The notes beneath the pieces are model-generated. The model was not told the DNA's origin, ran no database searches, and saw nothing but the letters and a program-made list of their open reading frames with translations. The position numbers and the translations under genes were made by a program. A stretch of 64,000 nucleotides of DNA, taken from the IMG/VR virus record IMGVR_UViG_3300018465_000004, positions 62,001-126,000 of that record. One strand, 5' to 3'. Of the stretch, positions 29,703 to 38,653 are shown piece after piece. The stretch's first letter is position 1. Every line of letters starts with the position of its first letter. The stretch comes from a virus.

Positions 29703-30902
29703 ATGGGCAACGTCGTCGACGGACGCGATTTCCTGGACACCCTGCTCACCGACGAACCCGCACCGGCCACCCGACACACCACCAGCCTCGGCCTGGCCTT
29801 CACGGTCAAAAGGTTCATCCTCGGCCTGCTGCTCGACCGCGCCGCCACCGTCGTGCCCACCCGCGATGTCATGGAAGTCCTCAACAACTTCCAGCTCGAC
29901 GCACGCCCCGGCCGGCTACGGGTCATCGCCAGCGACATGGAACAGTCCATGATCGCCACCACCGAGCTGGTCACCGTCACCGAACCCGGCGTCATCGTCT
30001 TCCCCGCAAAGAAACTGCTCGGCATCATCCGCGAAGCCGAAGACGGTGACGTCGCCTTCCGCGTCTCCGCCGGCACCGCCCATATCACCATCGGTCGCAC
30101 CACCTGGACCAACAGGCTCCAGGGCGGCGAGGACTACCCCGCCATGCCCGAAGTCACCGAAGTGGTCATGACCGCCGTCGACCGCACCGAGTTCGCCACC
30201 GCCCTCGATGCGGTCCGCTACGCCGCCTGCAAGGACGTCGCCCGCGCCAGCCTCATGATGATCGACATCCGGGACAGCAAGCTCACCGCCTGCGACGGTT
30301 CGCGGTTCCAGCAGGCCGCCATGTGCACCTTCCCGTTCGCCTTCCAGCTGCCGATCGCCGCTGCGGACCGGCTGCTCAAGCTGCTGGCCAAGAGCGACGT
30401 CACCGAGATCGGAATCGGGCAGAGCGACCACCACCTGATCTTCCGCCTCGGCGCCGACGTATTCGTCGTCAACAAGCTGATGGCCCAGTTCCCGGACATG
30501 GAAGCCTCCCTGCTGCGACCGGCCCTGGCCAACCGGCACCCGCTGACCGTCGACCGCCGCGAGCTGCTCGTCGCCCTCAAGCGCACCCGGATCAACGCCG
30601 ACCCCGAAACCTCGGCGATCGCACTGCGCCTGGCCGCCGGCACCGTCACCGTCGTCGCCCGCGACAAGTACGGCAACGACGCCACCGAGACCATCGACGC
30701 CGGCTGGACCGGCCCCGAACGCACCGTCGTGGTCAACCACCAGTTCCTCGCCGATCTGATCTCGGCCCACCACGGCCAGACCCTGACCCTCCAGCTCGGC
30801 GACGACACCAAGACCCGCAAAGCCCCCGTCATGCTGCGCGCCGACACCGGCGCCGTCGGAGTCGTCCAGCAGATGCACAGCGACTGGGTAGGCGCCGGAT
30901 GA
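29703..30902 (+). CDS. DNA polymerase III sliding-clamp (beta) homologue
   Basis: 399 aa. Residues 35-130 (LLLDRAATVVPTRDVMEVLN, then PGRLRVIASDMEQSMIATTE) and 160-250 (DRTEFATALDAVRYAACKDV; LTACDGSRFQQAAM) follow the DnaN domain pattern, three domains in total. The length is close to the usual 370-390. A phage clamp would tether polymerase or repair enzymes to DNA. A DnaX-like loader subunit is encoded at 36816. Its 3' end overlaps the Rad50 C-half gene. Confidence 0.8.
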   Translation: MGNVVDGRDFLDTLLTDEPAPATRHTTSLGLAFTVKRFILGLLLDRAATVVPTRDVMEVLNNFQLDARPGRLRVIASDMEQSMIATTELVTVTEPGVIVFPAKKLLGIIREAEDGDVAFRVSAGTAHITIGRTTWTNRLQGGEDYPAMPEVTEVVMTAVDRTEFATALDAVRYAACKDVARASLMMIDIRDSKLTACDGSRFQQAAMCTFPFAFQLPIAAADRLLKLLAKSDVTEIGIGQSDHHLIFRLGADVFVVNKLMAQFPDMEASLLRPALANRHPLTVDRRELLVALKRTRINADPETSAIALRLAAGTVTVVARDKYGNDATETIDAGWTGPERTVVVNHQFLADLISAHHGQTLTLQLGDDTKTRKAPVMLRADTGAVGVVQQMHSDWVGAG

Positions 30903-31540
30903 ACCTGACCAGCTGCCAGGATCGGCTGCGGCGGGCGCGCCGCGCCCTGGACCGCCAGGTCGGCGAGGCAAGCGCCCTGGCCCGCGCCGGTCAGCAACTG
31001 CAAACCGACATCGCCGACCTCACCCGCCAGGTCGACGACCACACCCGCGCCGCCGCCGTCCTGACCTCCATCGGCGAACAACGCCAGGCAGCCGCCCAGG
31101 CCACCATCGAAACCCTGGTCACCAAGGGCTTGCAGAGCATCTTCGGCGACGACCTGTCCTTCCACCTGGTACCTGTCGTGCGGGGGAACCGACCCGAAGT
31201 GGACTTCGTGGTCCGCTCCACCCTCGACGGAGCTGCGGTCGACACCCCCGTCATGGACGCCCGCGGCGGCGGCCTGGCCGCCACCGTCGGCTTCCTCCTG
31301 CGCCTGGTCGTGCTGCTGCTCTCACCGCACCGCCAGGACACGGTCCTGTTCCTGGACGAGACCTTCGCCCACGTCAGCGCCGAATACGAGCCGCGCCTGG
31401 CCGAGTTCCTGCGTGAGCTGGTCGACAAGACCGGCGTGCAGGTCATCATGGTCACCCACTCCGACGCCTATGCCGAACTCGCCGACACCCGCTACCGGTT
31501 CCAGCTCGTCGACGGCATCACTCGGGTCGAGGCGGTATGA
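30899..31540 (+). CDS. Rad50/SbcC C-terminal half
   Basis: 213 aa, ATGA overlap with the clamp gene. Residues 1-75 are a coiled coil. DARGGGLAATVGFLLR (120-135) is the ABC signature region, DTVLFLDETFAHVS (147-160) is Walker B plus D-loop, and MVTHSD (184-189) is the H-loop. There is no Walker A, so it must pair with the product of 25301-26236 to make a complete ATPase. Both parts together (about 524 aa) would be a short-armed Rad50. Confidence 0.85.
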   Translation: MNLTSCQDRLRRARRALDRQVGEASALARAGQQLQTDIADLTRQVDDHTRAAAVLTSIGEQRQAAAQATIETLVTKGLQSIFGDDLSFHLVPVVRGNRPEVDFVVRSTLDGAAVDTPVMDARGGGLAATVGFLLRLVVLLLSPHRQDTVLFLDETFAHVSAEYEPRLAEFLRELVDKTGVQVIMVTHSDAYAELADTRYRFQLVDGITRVEAV

Positions 31541-31695
31541 CCCCGCAGGAGATCCCCCAGCCGGTGGTCGACCTGCTCGACGAACGCGCCGGGCGCCGGC
31601 ACAGCCGGGAGGGATCCGTGCTGCGCACCCTCGCCGAGATCCTCACCCTCTACGACCGGCTCAGCGCCGAGGAAAACCCGCCACGCCGGCGGTAG
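31537..31695 (+). CDS. small hypothetical protein (52 aa)
   Basis: ATGA overlap with the Rad50 C-half gene. MTPQEIPQPVVDLLDERAGR onward is helical and charged, ending ENPPRRR. Translational coupling on the 5' side supports it. Unknown. Confidence 0.6.
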   Translation: MTPQEIPQPVVDLLDERAGRRHSREGSVLRTLAEILTLYDRLSAEENPPRRR

Positions 31696-31703
31696 GGGAA
31701 GGT

Positions 31704-32534
31704 GTGGACAGCGACTTCCAGCCAACGGCACGGGTCATCGCCGACTCGATCTCACCTGCCGGGGTCCGGCTGACCACCATCGAGGTGACACTCCACCGGT
31801 TCGTGCTGGCCGAGCTGAACACCCACCGCGCCTTCAGCCGCAACTCGGCGTCCTCCCGGGCCATCCCGGTCTCCCGCATCCTCAACCGCGTCGCCGACCG
31901 GCCAGCGATCCCAGTGCGCTTCCCCGCCGAACAGCGCGGCATGCAGGGCGGCACCGACATCGACGACCCGGTCAAGGCCCGCGAGATCTGGCTCGCCGCC
32001 CGCGATGCGGCAGTGGTCTACGCCGAACAGCTCATCTGCCTCGGCGTGCACAAGAGCGTGGTCAACCGGCTCCTCGAACCGTTCCTGCCGCACACCGTCA
32101 TCATCTCGGCCACCGACTGGGACGGATTCTGGCGGCAGCGCTGCTCCGCGCTCGCGCAGGACGAGATCCTCGTCGCCGCCGAGGCGATGCAAGCTGCCCG
32201 CCAGGCGTCCACCCCCAGGCCCGTTCCGTACGGCGGGTGGCACCTTCCCTACCTGCAACCGGAGGATCAGCACGTCTCCAGGTGGGTACATCAGCGCCTG
32301 AGCGCCGCCCGCTGCGCCCGGGTCTCCTACCTCACCCACGACGGACGGCGCGACACCCAAGCCGACCTCGACCTGTACACCAGGCTCGTCGAGGCCGACC
32401 CGCCGCACGCCTCCCCGCTGGAACACCCCGCCACCCCGGCCCGCCCCGGCGCCGCCGTGCCCGGCAATTTCCGCGGCTGGCGTCAACTGCGCCACCTCGT
32501 TCTCAGCCGCGACACCGAGGCAAGCCATGGGTGA
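31704..32534 (+). CDS. thyX: flavin-dependent thymidylate synthase ThyX
   Basis: 276 aa from GTG with GGGGAAGG just upstream. LNTHRAFSRNSASSRAIP (about residues 39-56) is the ThyX motif (usual form RHRxxSxNExSxRY), with T in place of the first Arg. SPLEH with RGWRQLRHLVLSRDTEA at the end matches the FAD/dUMP-binding C-terminus. It makes dTMP from dUMP using FAD and methylene-tetrahydrofolate. Pathway partner of the dCMP deaminase. Confidence 0.9.
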   Translation: MDSDFQPTARVIADSISPAGVRLTTIEVTLHRFVLAELNTHRAFSRNSASSRAIPVSRILNRVADRPAIPVRFPAEQRGMQGGTDIDDPVKAREIWLAARDAAVVYAEQLICLGVHKSVVNRLLEPFLPHTVIISATDWDGFWRQRCSALAQDEILVAAEAMQAARQASTPRPVPYGGWHLPYLQPEDQHVSRWVHQRLSAARCARVSYLTHDGRRDTQADLDLYTRLVEADPPHASPLEHPATPARPGAAVPGNFRGWRQLRHLVLSRDTEASHG

Positions 32535-32700
32535 CAACGACGTGCGCCCGATCGGCTACACATACATCGGGATCGACGGACGGCGCTACACCTTGCGCTA
32601 CCACGGAACCCGGGGATGGAAGCGCCTCCGGCCCTGGCACAGGCGCTTCTGGGAAGTCATGCTCGGCCGGTACCAGATCAGAGATCACCGGTCGAAGTGA
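32527..32700 (+). CDS. small basic protein (57 aa)
   Basis: ATG overlaps the thyX end by 8 nt. MGDNDVRPIGYTYIGIDGRR followed by YHGTRGWKRLRPWHRRFWEV: basic and Trp/Arg-rich, possibly nucleic-acid binding. Its stop overlaps the GTG of the radical SAM gene. Confidence 0.6.
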   Translation: MGDNDVRPIGYTYIGIDGRRYTLRYHGTRGWKRLRPWHRRFWEVMLGRYQIRDHRSK

Positions 32701-35585
32701 CCAGCCGAAGCCCATCGCACATCCAACGGTGGCTGGATGCCAACCTGCACCGCTTCGACCTGGGCGTGCAGTTCCTCGGCGACGAACCGAACGCCCGTGG
32801 CAAGTCCTGGGACGACGCCACCGTCCGGTGGTGCATGGTGGCGTCCTGGCCGTACGAGGCAGCCGCCGGCAACTCCTCCATCCCCGCGGTGTACACCAGC
32901 ATCAACGACGCCGATCCCGGCTACCTGTGTGACCGGTTCTACCTGCCGGCCACGCCGCGGGACCTGCGGCTGCTGGAGAAGAACCAGATCCCCATCTTCG
33001 GGGTGGAGACCAAGCACCAGCTGGCCGACTTTGACGTCGTCGGCACCTCCATCTCCTATCCGGTGCTGTCGCTGTCGTTTCTGAAGATGCTCGCCATGTC
33101 CGACATCCCGATCCGCTGGCGTGACCGCGACGCCGCCCCCGGCAACTACCCGATGGTCATCGCCGGGGGACTGTCCTTCGGCGCCCCGGAAGTCCTCGCC
33201 CCGGTCGTCGACTGCTGGTGGCTGGGAGAAGTCGAGGACGAACCCGCAAACCCGGGCATCGGCGCCCTCTGCCAGCGCATCGCCGGCTTCAAAGCGACCG
33301 GGCGTTGGACCACCGACCGGATCGGCTGCTACGCCGAGCTGGCCCGCGAGTTCAACCACCTCTACTTCCCCCGCTTCGTCGAGGTGCACTACGGCGAGGA
33401 GGACCGCAGCCACGCCGGAGTCGGACCCCACCCGTCCAAGCAGGTCGTCGGCTACACCTCGAAGCTCGACGGAATGCGGATGCCCTTCACCAAGAGACAT
33501 GTCCGCAATCTCGACGCGATCGCCCCACTCACTGATCCGCCGCTGCTCTACGCGGACCCGGCAATGGGCTCCGGCGACCTCGAAGTCGCCCGCGGCTGTC
33601 CCGCCTGGTGCTCCTTCTGCGCACTCACCTACCGGCAGAAGCCCTACCGGCAGCGCAGCGTCGACTACGTCGTCGAATACGCGAAGAAATACGCCGCCAA
33701 CATGGGCTCCGCCCGGATGGCGCCGTTCTCGCCCGACTTCCCCATGCACACCGAGCGGAAGCGGCTCATCGCGGCGCTGCTGGAAAACGTCTCGGACGAG
33801 GTCGACGCCCCGTCGATGCGGGTGGATGACTTCATCGCCGACGACCAGTTCATTCTGCTCCAGGTGCACGGCGGCATGGACGCGGTGACTCTCGGCGTGG
33901 AAGGCAACAGCCAACGGATGCGTGATCTGGTGGGCAAAGGCACCGCGGACGCCGACATCCGGGAAGCTGTCACCCGCGGGATCCGGGCCGGCATTAAGAA
34001 GTTCAAACTGTTCATGATTAACAACCTTCCCGGGGAAAACGAAGGCGACGTATTTCGCATCCTCAACCTGGCGAAAGACCTCGCTGACATCCGCGAGAGC
34101 ATGCACCAGCCGAACGTCCGGATCCAGTTCTCCTGGACACCGTTGATGATCGAAGCAAACACACCGATGCAGTGGTTCGCCGCACCCACCCAGTCCCGGA
34201 TCCTCGGTGACGTGTGGGAGGAGTTCCGCGACTTGAAAATCGACTTCAAGCTAGGAGCCAAAGCAGAACCCAACAAGATGGCGTTCTTTCAGCTCTGCCA
34301 ACGTGCATCCCGGCACGTGGGGGAGGCCCTCGTGGACGCGATGGAAGCCATCGATCAGGCGTGCTGGGGCGGTGTGCCGCGCAACTTCAAAGACATCATC
34401 GTCGAAAAGCTACACACCCACGGCTTTCGCAACGGATACAACGACTGCTTTGACGAGCGCAAAAAGAACGACATGTTCGGCTGGGAGTACATCGACCAGG
34501 GCATTTCGGTGGAGATGCTGTGGCAGACGTATGTCCAGATGCGTGAATTCATCACAAACACCGACTCCCACAGCTACGACCTCAACTTCGACACCGACTA
34601 CCACGGCTCGGAATGGATCGAACGCTGCGACACCAAATGCCACGGCAAGACCTGCGGAGCCTGCACCTACGCGGACCTGAAGATCCGCACCGGCTACCTG
34701 CGCGCAGCCCAACGCGAACGCCATATCGACCTGTCCACCCTCGCCGTGGTCGACCAACGCAGCCAGGCCATGCGGGTCCGGGCCCGGCTGGCCAAACCGG
34801 CCGCCTACCGGTTCGTGGCCAACCCGCACTGGCGCCACGCGGTGCGCCGCGCCGCCTTCCGCGCACAGCAACAGCTCAACCTCACACACGGCATCGCCAA
34901 ACGGTCCATCCGCTTCGCCTCGGATGAGATCAAGCACAAGGACTGGACCTACGGCACCGACTACCTCGAACTGGCCTTCACCCGCCGGCTGTCCGCCGAC
35001 ACGGTCCGGACCTTCCTGGTCGCCATGGACGCCGAACTCGGCCGCTGGATGGACATCACCGACTGGGTCCCGCACCCGGCCGGCTCCACCACCTTGACCG
35101 CCGACATCGACCTGTCGTTGTTCGAGCTGGAGGTCGACACCGAACCGGCCGCGGTCCTCAACCGGCTCGGGTGGTGGCGGGCCTGCGACCGCGTACCGAT
35201 GCGCCTACGGGTCGAAGGCGGCTACTTCGCACCCACCTCGGAGCAGGTCAACGCCCACGACTTCGTCGACGACCTCTGGCTCGTGCGCGACGGCGCCAAC
35301 GCCGTCCTTCGCATCCTCAGCCGCGGACGCCCCAACCCCTACCACCTCTATACCGCACTGATGGGCCGCCCGTCCTGGCTCGACGCCGCCAAGACCCCCG
35401 CCCGCCGGGTCGAGACCTTCCTCGCCGTGGACCGCCGCCAGCAGGACTTCCTTCGACCCAGCTGCCTGGACTGCTCCCTCCAGGTCCCCACCACGGTCCT
35501 TGACCGGCCCTACGACCCGCACCGCTGCCCACGCTGCCGTGACCAGCACGACGGCCAGATCCTCCAGGAGGCGACCTACCCATGA
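32697..35585 (+). CDS. radical SAM protein, B12-binding-like type (962 aa)
   Basis: GTGA-coupled start. Residues 20-200 resemble a degenerate cobalamin-binding Rossmann region (VVGTSISYPVLSLSFLK; MVIAGGLSFGAPEVLAP). The rSAM cluster is ARGCPAWCSFCALTY (C301, C305, C308). VEGNSQRMRDLVGKG and IKKFKLFMINNLPGE follow the SAM barrel. An extra cluster CDTKCHGKTCGACTY lies near 644-657. Residues 760-870 look like the radical SAM-linked (TIGR03936/DUF2344-like) domain, and CLDC / CPRC near the end may form a zinc ribbon. Overall plan resembles the TIGR03960 class. Substrate unknown; tRNA or DNA modification is conceivable. Very large for a phage enzyme. Confidence 0.8.
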   Translation: MTSRSPSHIQRWLDANLHRFDLGVQFLGDEPNARGKSWDDATVRWCMVASWPYEAAAGNSSIPAVYTSINDADPGYLCDRFYLPATPRDLRLLEKNQIPIFGVETKHQLADFDVVGTSISYPVLSLSFLKMLAMSDIPIRWRDRDAAPGNYPMVIAGGLSFGAPEVLAPVVDCWWLGEVEDEPANPGIGALCQRIAGFKATGRWTTDRIGCYAELAREFNHLYFPRFVEVHYGEEDRSHAGVGPHPSKQVVGYTSKLDGMRMPFTKRHVRNLDAIAPLTDPPLLYADPAMGSGDLEVARGCPAWCSFCALTYRQKPYRQRSVDYVVEYAKKYAANMGSARMAPFSPDFPMHTERKRLIAALLENVSDEVDAPSMRVDDFIADDQFILLQVHGGMDAVTLGVEGNSQRMRDLVGKGTADADIREAVTRGIRAGIKKFKLFMINNLPGENEGDVFRILNLAKDLADIRESMHQPNVRIQFSWTPLMIEANTPMQWFAAPTQSRILGDVWEEFRDLKIDFKLGAKAEPNKMAFFQLCQRASRHVGEALVDAMEAIDQACWGGVPRNFKDIIVEKLHTHGFRNGYNDCFDERKKNDMFGWEYIDQGISVEMLWQTYVQMREFITNTDSHSYDLNFDTDYHGSEWIERCDTKCHGKTCGACTYADLKIRTGYLRAAQRERHIDLSTLAVVDQRSQAMRVRARLAKPAAYRFVANPHWRHAVRRAAFRAQQQLNLTHGIAKRSIRFASDEIKHKDWTYGTDYLELAFTRRLSADTVRTFLVAMDAELGRWMDITDWVPHPAGSTTLTADIDLSLFELEVDTEPAAVLNRLGWWRACDRVPMRLRVEGGYFAPTSEQVNAHDFVDDLWLVRDGANAVLRILSRGRPNPYHLYTALMGRPSWLDAAKTPARRVETFLAVDRRQQDFLRPSCLDCSLQVPTTVLDRPYDPHRCPRCRDQHDGQILQEATYP

Positions 35586-35773
35586 CCGACACCGACCAGC
35601 CCGCGACCACCGGCGAGCAGCCCGCACCCGACGCCGGCAACACCGAAGACCTCTCCCAGCTCACCGAAGACCTCGACGACAACGACGACGTATACACGCG
35701 TCTCGAACAGGTCAGCCCGGACCTCATCTGCCTGCCCGCCGACACCGTGACCACCGATGAGTCGACAGCCTGA
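35582..35773 (+). CDS. small acidic protein (63 aa)
   Basis: ATGA overlap with the radical SAM gene. Acidic, low-complexity (TEDLSQLTEDLDDNDDVYTR). Probably a partner or modulator by position; unknown. Confidence 0.6.
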   Translation: MTDTDQPATTGEQPAPDAGNTEDLSQLTEDLDDNDDVYTRLEQVSPDLICLPADTVTTDESTA

Positions 35774-36068
35774 CCAGGCAGCCTTGCGCCCCTGCGCCGA
35801 TCCGGAGTGCCGGACCGGCGCAGGGCGGTCGATGGCCGAACCCGAGCAGGACGGCGAGCACTGCTACTACTCCTGCCCCACCTGCGGCTACTTGTTCGGC
35901 TTCTCCACCGCCCGGCTGTCGCTCACCGCGCAAAACGACGGGGCCTGCGCGGTAGGTGTACCTGAGGACGTACGCCGGGCCGCTTCGGCACCCATGCGCA
36001 ACGTCCTCGCCGCGCAGGGACCCCTTCTGACGATCGGCAAGGTGCCTGATGACCGAACAGCTGCGTGA
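35757..36068 (+). CDS. zinc-ribbon-like protein (103 aa)
   Basis: Overlaps the previous gene by 17 nt. CADPEC (about residues 13-18) and CYYSCPTCGYLF (about 36-47) suggest one zinc ribbon. The C-terminal half is less defined and overlaps the protease gene by 20 nt. Confidence 0.55.
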   Translation: MSRQPDQAALRPCADPECRTGAGRSMAEPEQDGEHCYYSCPTCGYLFGFSTARLSLTAQNDGACAVGVPEDVRRAASAPMRNVLAAQGPLLTIGKVPDDRTAA

Positions 36069-36786
36069 CGGCTCCACAGTGGAAGACCCCCGCCTGGACC
36101 GGATCCCCGACCCGGACCAGCGGGACAGCCTCTACTCGATCATGGAAGTGATCGGCGGCCAGGAAAAGCCGGTCACCATCAACTGGGGCATCCCCGAGGG
36201 CGAGCCGGTCCTCAACCAGGGCCAGGAAGGCGCCTGCGTCGGCTTCGGCTGCACCAACGAGCTGCGGTTCAACCCGGTCCCGGTCGGCGGCCTGACCGCC
36301 ACCTTCGCCCGCGAGACCGTCTACTGGCCAGCCCAGCGCGACGACCAGTGGCCCGGCGGCGCCTACCCCGGCGCGGAACCCCGCTACGAAGGAACCTCCG
36401 TACGAGCCGGCGTCAAGCAAATGGTCAAGCTCGGCTACGTCGGGGAGTACCGGTGGGCCAAAACCGAGCAGGAAATGGCCCTGGCCATGACCGTCGGCCC
36501 GCAGATCCTCGGCCTGGACTGGTACCGGGGAATGCTCAAACCCAACAGCACCGGGTACCTGCGCCCCACCGGCCCCAAGGTCGGCGGCCACTGCTGCCTG
36601 GCGATCGGCCTGAAAGTCACCGCCCCCGGCGACTCCGGCTACTACACCATCTACAACTCCTGGGGACCCAACTGGGGGAAGAACGGCACCGCCCGCATCT
36701 CCCGTGCCGACATGCGCCGGCTCATGACCTCAGGCGGCGAAGCCTGCATCATCACCCAACGCTTCAACCCCCCACAGCCCCGCTGA
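36049..36786 (+). CDS. papain-like (C1A) cysteine protease
   Basis: 245 aa. LNQGQEGACVGFGCTN gives Gln57 and Cys63 with the papain spacing of six. GGHCCLAIG carries His181, and IYNSWGPNWGKNG carries Asn203 in the N-S-W-G-x2-W-G-x2-G box. No propeptide or signal peptide is visible, so it probably acts in the infected cell or virion. Possible targets are phage or host proteins; the family appears in some large actinophages. Confidence 0.85.
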   Translation: MTEQLRDGSTVEDPRLDRIPDPDQRDSLYSIMEVIGGQEKPVTINWGIPEGEPVLNQGQEGACVGFGCTNELRFNPVPVGGLTATFARETVYWPAQRDDQWPGGAYPGAEPRYEGTSVRAGVKQMVKLGYVGEYRWAKTEQEMALAMTVGPQILGLDWYRGMLKPNSTGYLRPTGPKVGGHCCLAIGLKVTAPGDSGYYTIYNSWGPNWGKNGTARISRADMRRLMTSGGEACIITQRFNPPQPR

Positions 36787-36815
36787 AACCCCCAGCCTGA
36801 AAGGTCGCCAACGCC

Positions 36816-37940
36816 GTGGAAAGTCTTGCCCTGAAGTACCGCCCCCGCACCTTCGACGACCTGGTCGGCCAACGCGCCGTCCAGGTCGTCCTGCGCCAGA
36901 TGGTCGACAAGGGCCGGGTACCCCGAGCTATGACCTTCAGCGGAGGCCGCGGTACCGGCAAGACCACCACGCTTCGCATCCTCGCCGCCGCCCTCAACTG
37001 CGACACCCCACCCGGACCCTGCGGCCACTGCGTGCCCTGCAAGTCCACCTTCGACGGCACCAACCTCAACCTCGTCGAAATCGACGCCGCCTCCAACGGC
37101 CTGGTCGACGACATCCGTCAACTGCGCCAGCACGCCCTCTACGCCGTCGGGGGCGGCTGGCGCGTCATCGGACTCGACGAGGCCCAGTCGATCAGCACCG
37201 CCGGCTTCAACGCCCTGCTCAAGATGATCGAGGAGCCCCCGCCGGACACCGTCTTCGTGTTGCTCACCACCGAACCCGGCCGCATCCCCGACACCGTCGC
37301 CTCCCGCTGCACCCGGTTCACCTTCCGGCGCATCGCACCGGCCGACATCACCGAACGACTCACCCAGATCTGCACCGCCGAAGGCATCACCGTCGAGCCC
37401 GGCCTGCTCAGCCTCGTCGCCGAGCGCGCCGACGGAGCACTGCGCGACGCCGTCATGCTGCTCGACCAGATCACCCAGGTCGGCGTCAACACCGTCGAGC
37501 AGTTCGTCGACGTGATGGGGGAGACCGACCCCGGACCGGCACTGCTCGGCGCCATCCGCACCGGCAACCACGCCACCGCATTCGGCGCCCTGGCCGACAC
37601 CCTCACCCGCACCGCCGACCCCGCCACCATCGCCACCGCGCTGGCCGCCACCCTGCGCGACGTGTGCATCCTGCACGCCGCAGGGACCGTCAACGCCCAG
37701 GGCGAGGCCCTCAGCGCCCGCGAGCAGCTCGCCGCCGCCCTCGACACCCCCACCGCGGTCGCCGGCCTCAAGCTGCTCTGGGACCACAAGACAAAGATCC
37801 GGTCCGGGGACGACCCGCGCACCGGGCTCGACCTCCTCGTGGCCATGCTCGTCGACGCCCTCGCCCCCGCCCGGCCCACCGCGCCGGCCGCCAGCCCTGA
37901 ACGTCGGCTCACCCTCGCCGAGATGGCCGCCCGCCGGTGA
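36816..37940 (+). CDS. DnaX-like clamp loader subunit (gamma/tau homologue)
   Basis: 374 aa from GTG. LALKYRPRTFDDLVGQR is the DnaX start; SGGRGTGKTT (42-51) Walker A; zinc module CDTPPGPCGHCVPC (C62, C69, C72, C75); VIGLDEAQ (117-124) Walker B; TTEP sensor 1; and VASRCTRF, the SRC arginine-finger motif. It ends after domain III, so it is a gamma-type subunit without the tau tail. It would load the sliding clamp encoded at 29703. No other loader subunit (delta, delta') is seen. Confidence 0.9.
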   Translation: MESLALKYRPRTFDDLVGQRAVQVVLRQMVDKGRVPRAMTFSGGRGTGKTTTLRILAAALNCDTPPGPCGHCVPCKSTFDGTNLNLVEIDAASNGLVDDIRQLRQHALYAVGGGWRVIGLDEAQSISTAGFNALLKMIEEPPPDTVFVLLTTEPGRIPDTVASRCTRFTFRRIAPADITERLTQICTAEGITVEPGLLSLVAERADGALRDAVMLLDQITQVGVNTVEQFVDVMGETDPGPALLGAIRTGNHATAFGALADTLTRTADPATIATALAATLRDVCILHAAGTVNAQGEALSAREQLAAALDTPTAVAGLKLLWDHKTKIRSGDDPRTGLDLLVAMLVDALAPARPTAPAASPERRLTLAEMAARR

Positions 37941-38653
37941 CCCGACTGTTCGTGCTTATCCCCAGCCGGCAGCGGCCCGGGTCGGTCGGTGCCATGGCCC
38001 GCGCCTTCGCCAACACCTGCACCGCCGACACCACCATGATCTGGTGCATCGACGGTGACCCCGACGAGGACGACTACCGGACCGCCGTCGAGGTCAGCCG
38101 GGCCACCTTCTACCCCGCCATGCGCATCCACCTCGGCCATGAACGGCGCCGCCTCGTCGGCACCCTCAACTTCTGGTCCGTCATGTACGCCAGCCGACCC
38201 GACCGGCCCTGCGCCATCGCCTACCTCGGCGACGACCACCGCCCGGCCACCTACGGCTGGGACTCCGCCTACCTTGCCGCCCTCAAGCTGCTGGGCGCCG
38301 GGATCGTCTACGGCGACGACGGGCACCAGGGCGCCAACCTGCCAACCCAGATGGCGATGACCACCGACATCGTCCGGGCGCTGGGCTACCTCGCACCGCC
38401 GCCGCTGACCCACATGTACTGCGACAACTTCTGGAAAGACCTCGGCGAGGGCGCGGGCTGTCTGCTCTACCTGCCCGACGTGAAGGTCACCCACCTGCAC
38501 CCCGGCGCCGGCAAAGGCAGCTGGGACGCCTCCTACCACGAAAGCAACTCAGCCGGCAGCTACGCCACCGACAAGGCCGCCTACGAGCGGTACCGGGCCG
38601 AAGAACTGCCGCGGGCCGTCGACATCGTCAAGAACCTGCGGAGCAACCTGTGA
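37937..38653 (+). CDS. glycosyltransferase-like protein, GT-A type (238 aa)
   Basis: GTGA-coupled to the DnaX gene. LFVLIPSRQRPGSVGAMARA is a GT2-like start, DDDH-type acid cluster in AYLGDDHRPATYGWDSAY, and GIVYGDDGHQGANLPT. Probably transfers a sugar to a virion or host molecule. First gene of a four-gene cassette with FkbM methyltransferases. Confidence 0.7.
   Translation: MTRLFVLIPSRQRPGSVGAMARAFANTCTADTTMIWCIDGDPDEDDYRTAVEVSRATFYPAMRIHLGHERRRLVGTLNFWSVMYASRPDRPCAIAYLGDDHRPATYGWDSAYLAALKLLGAGIVYGDDGHQGANLPTQMAMTTDIVRALGYLAPPPLTHMYCDNFWKDLGEGAGCLLYLPDVKVTHLHPGAGKGSWDASYHESNSAGSYATDKAAYERYRAEELPRAVDIVKNLRSNL

Noticed and set aside
32685-34106. 473-residue minus-strand frame opposite the radical SAM gene
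   Set aside because: Shadow of a gene with a canonical Fe-S motif; no ribosome binding site or motif on the reverse strand.
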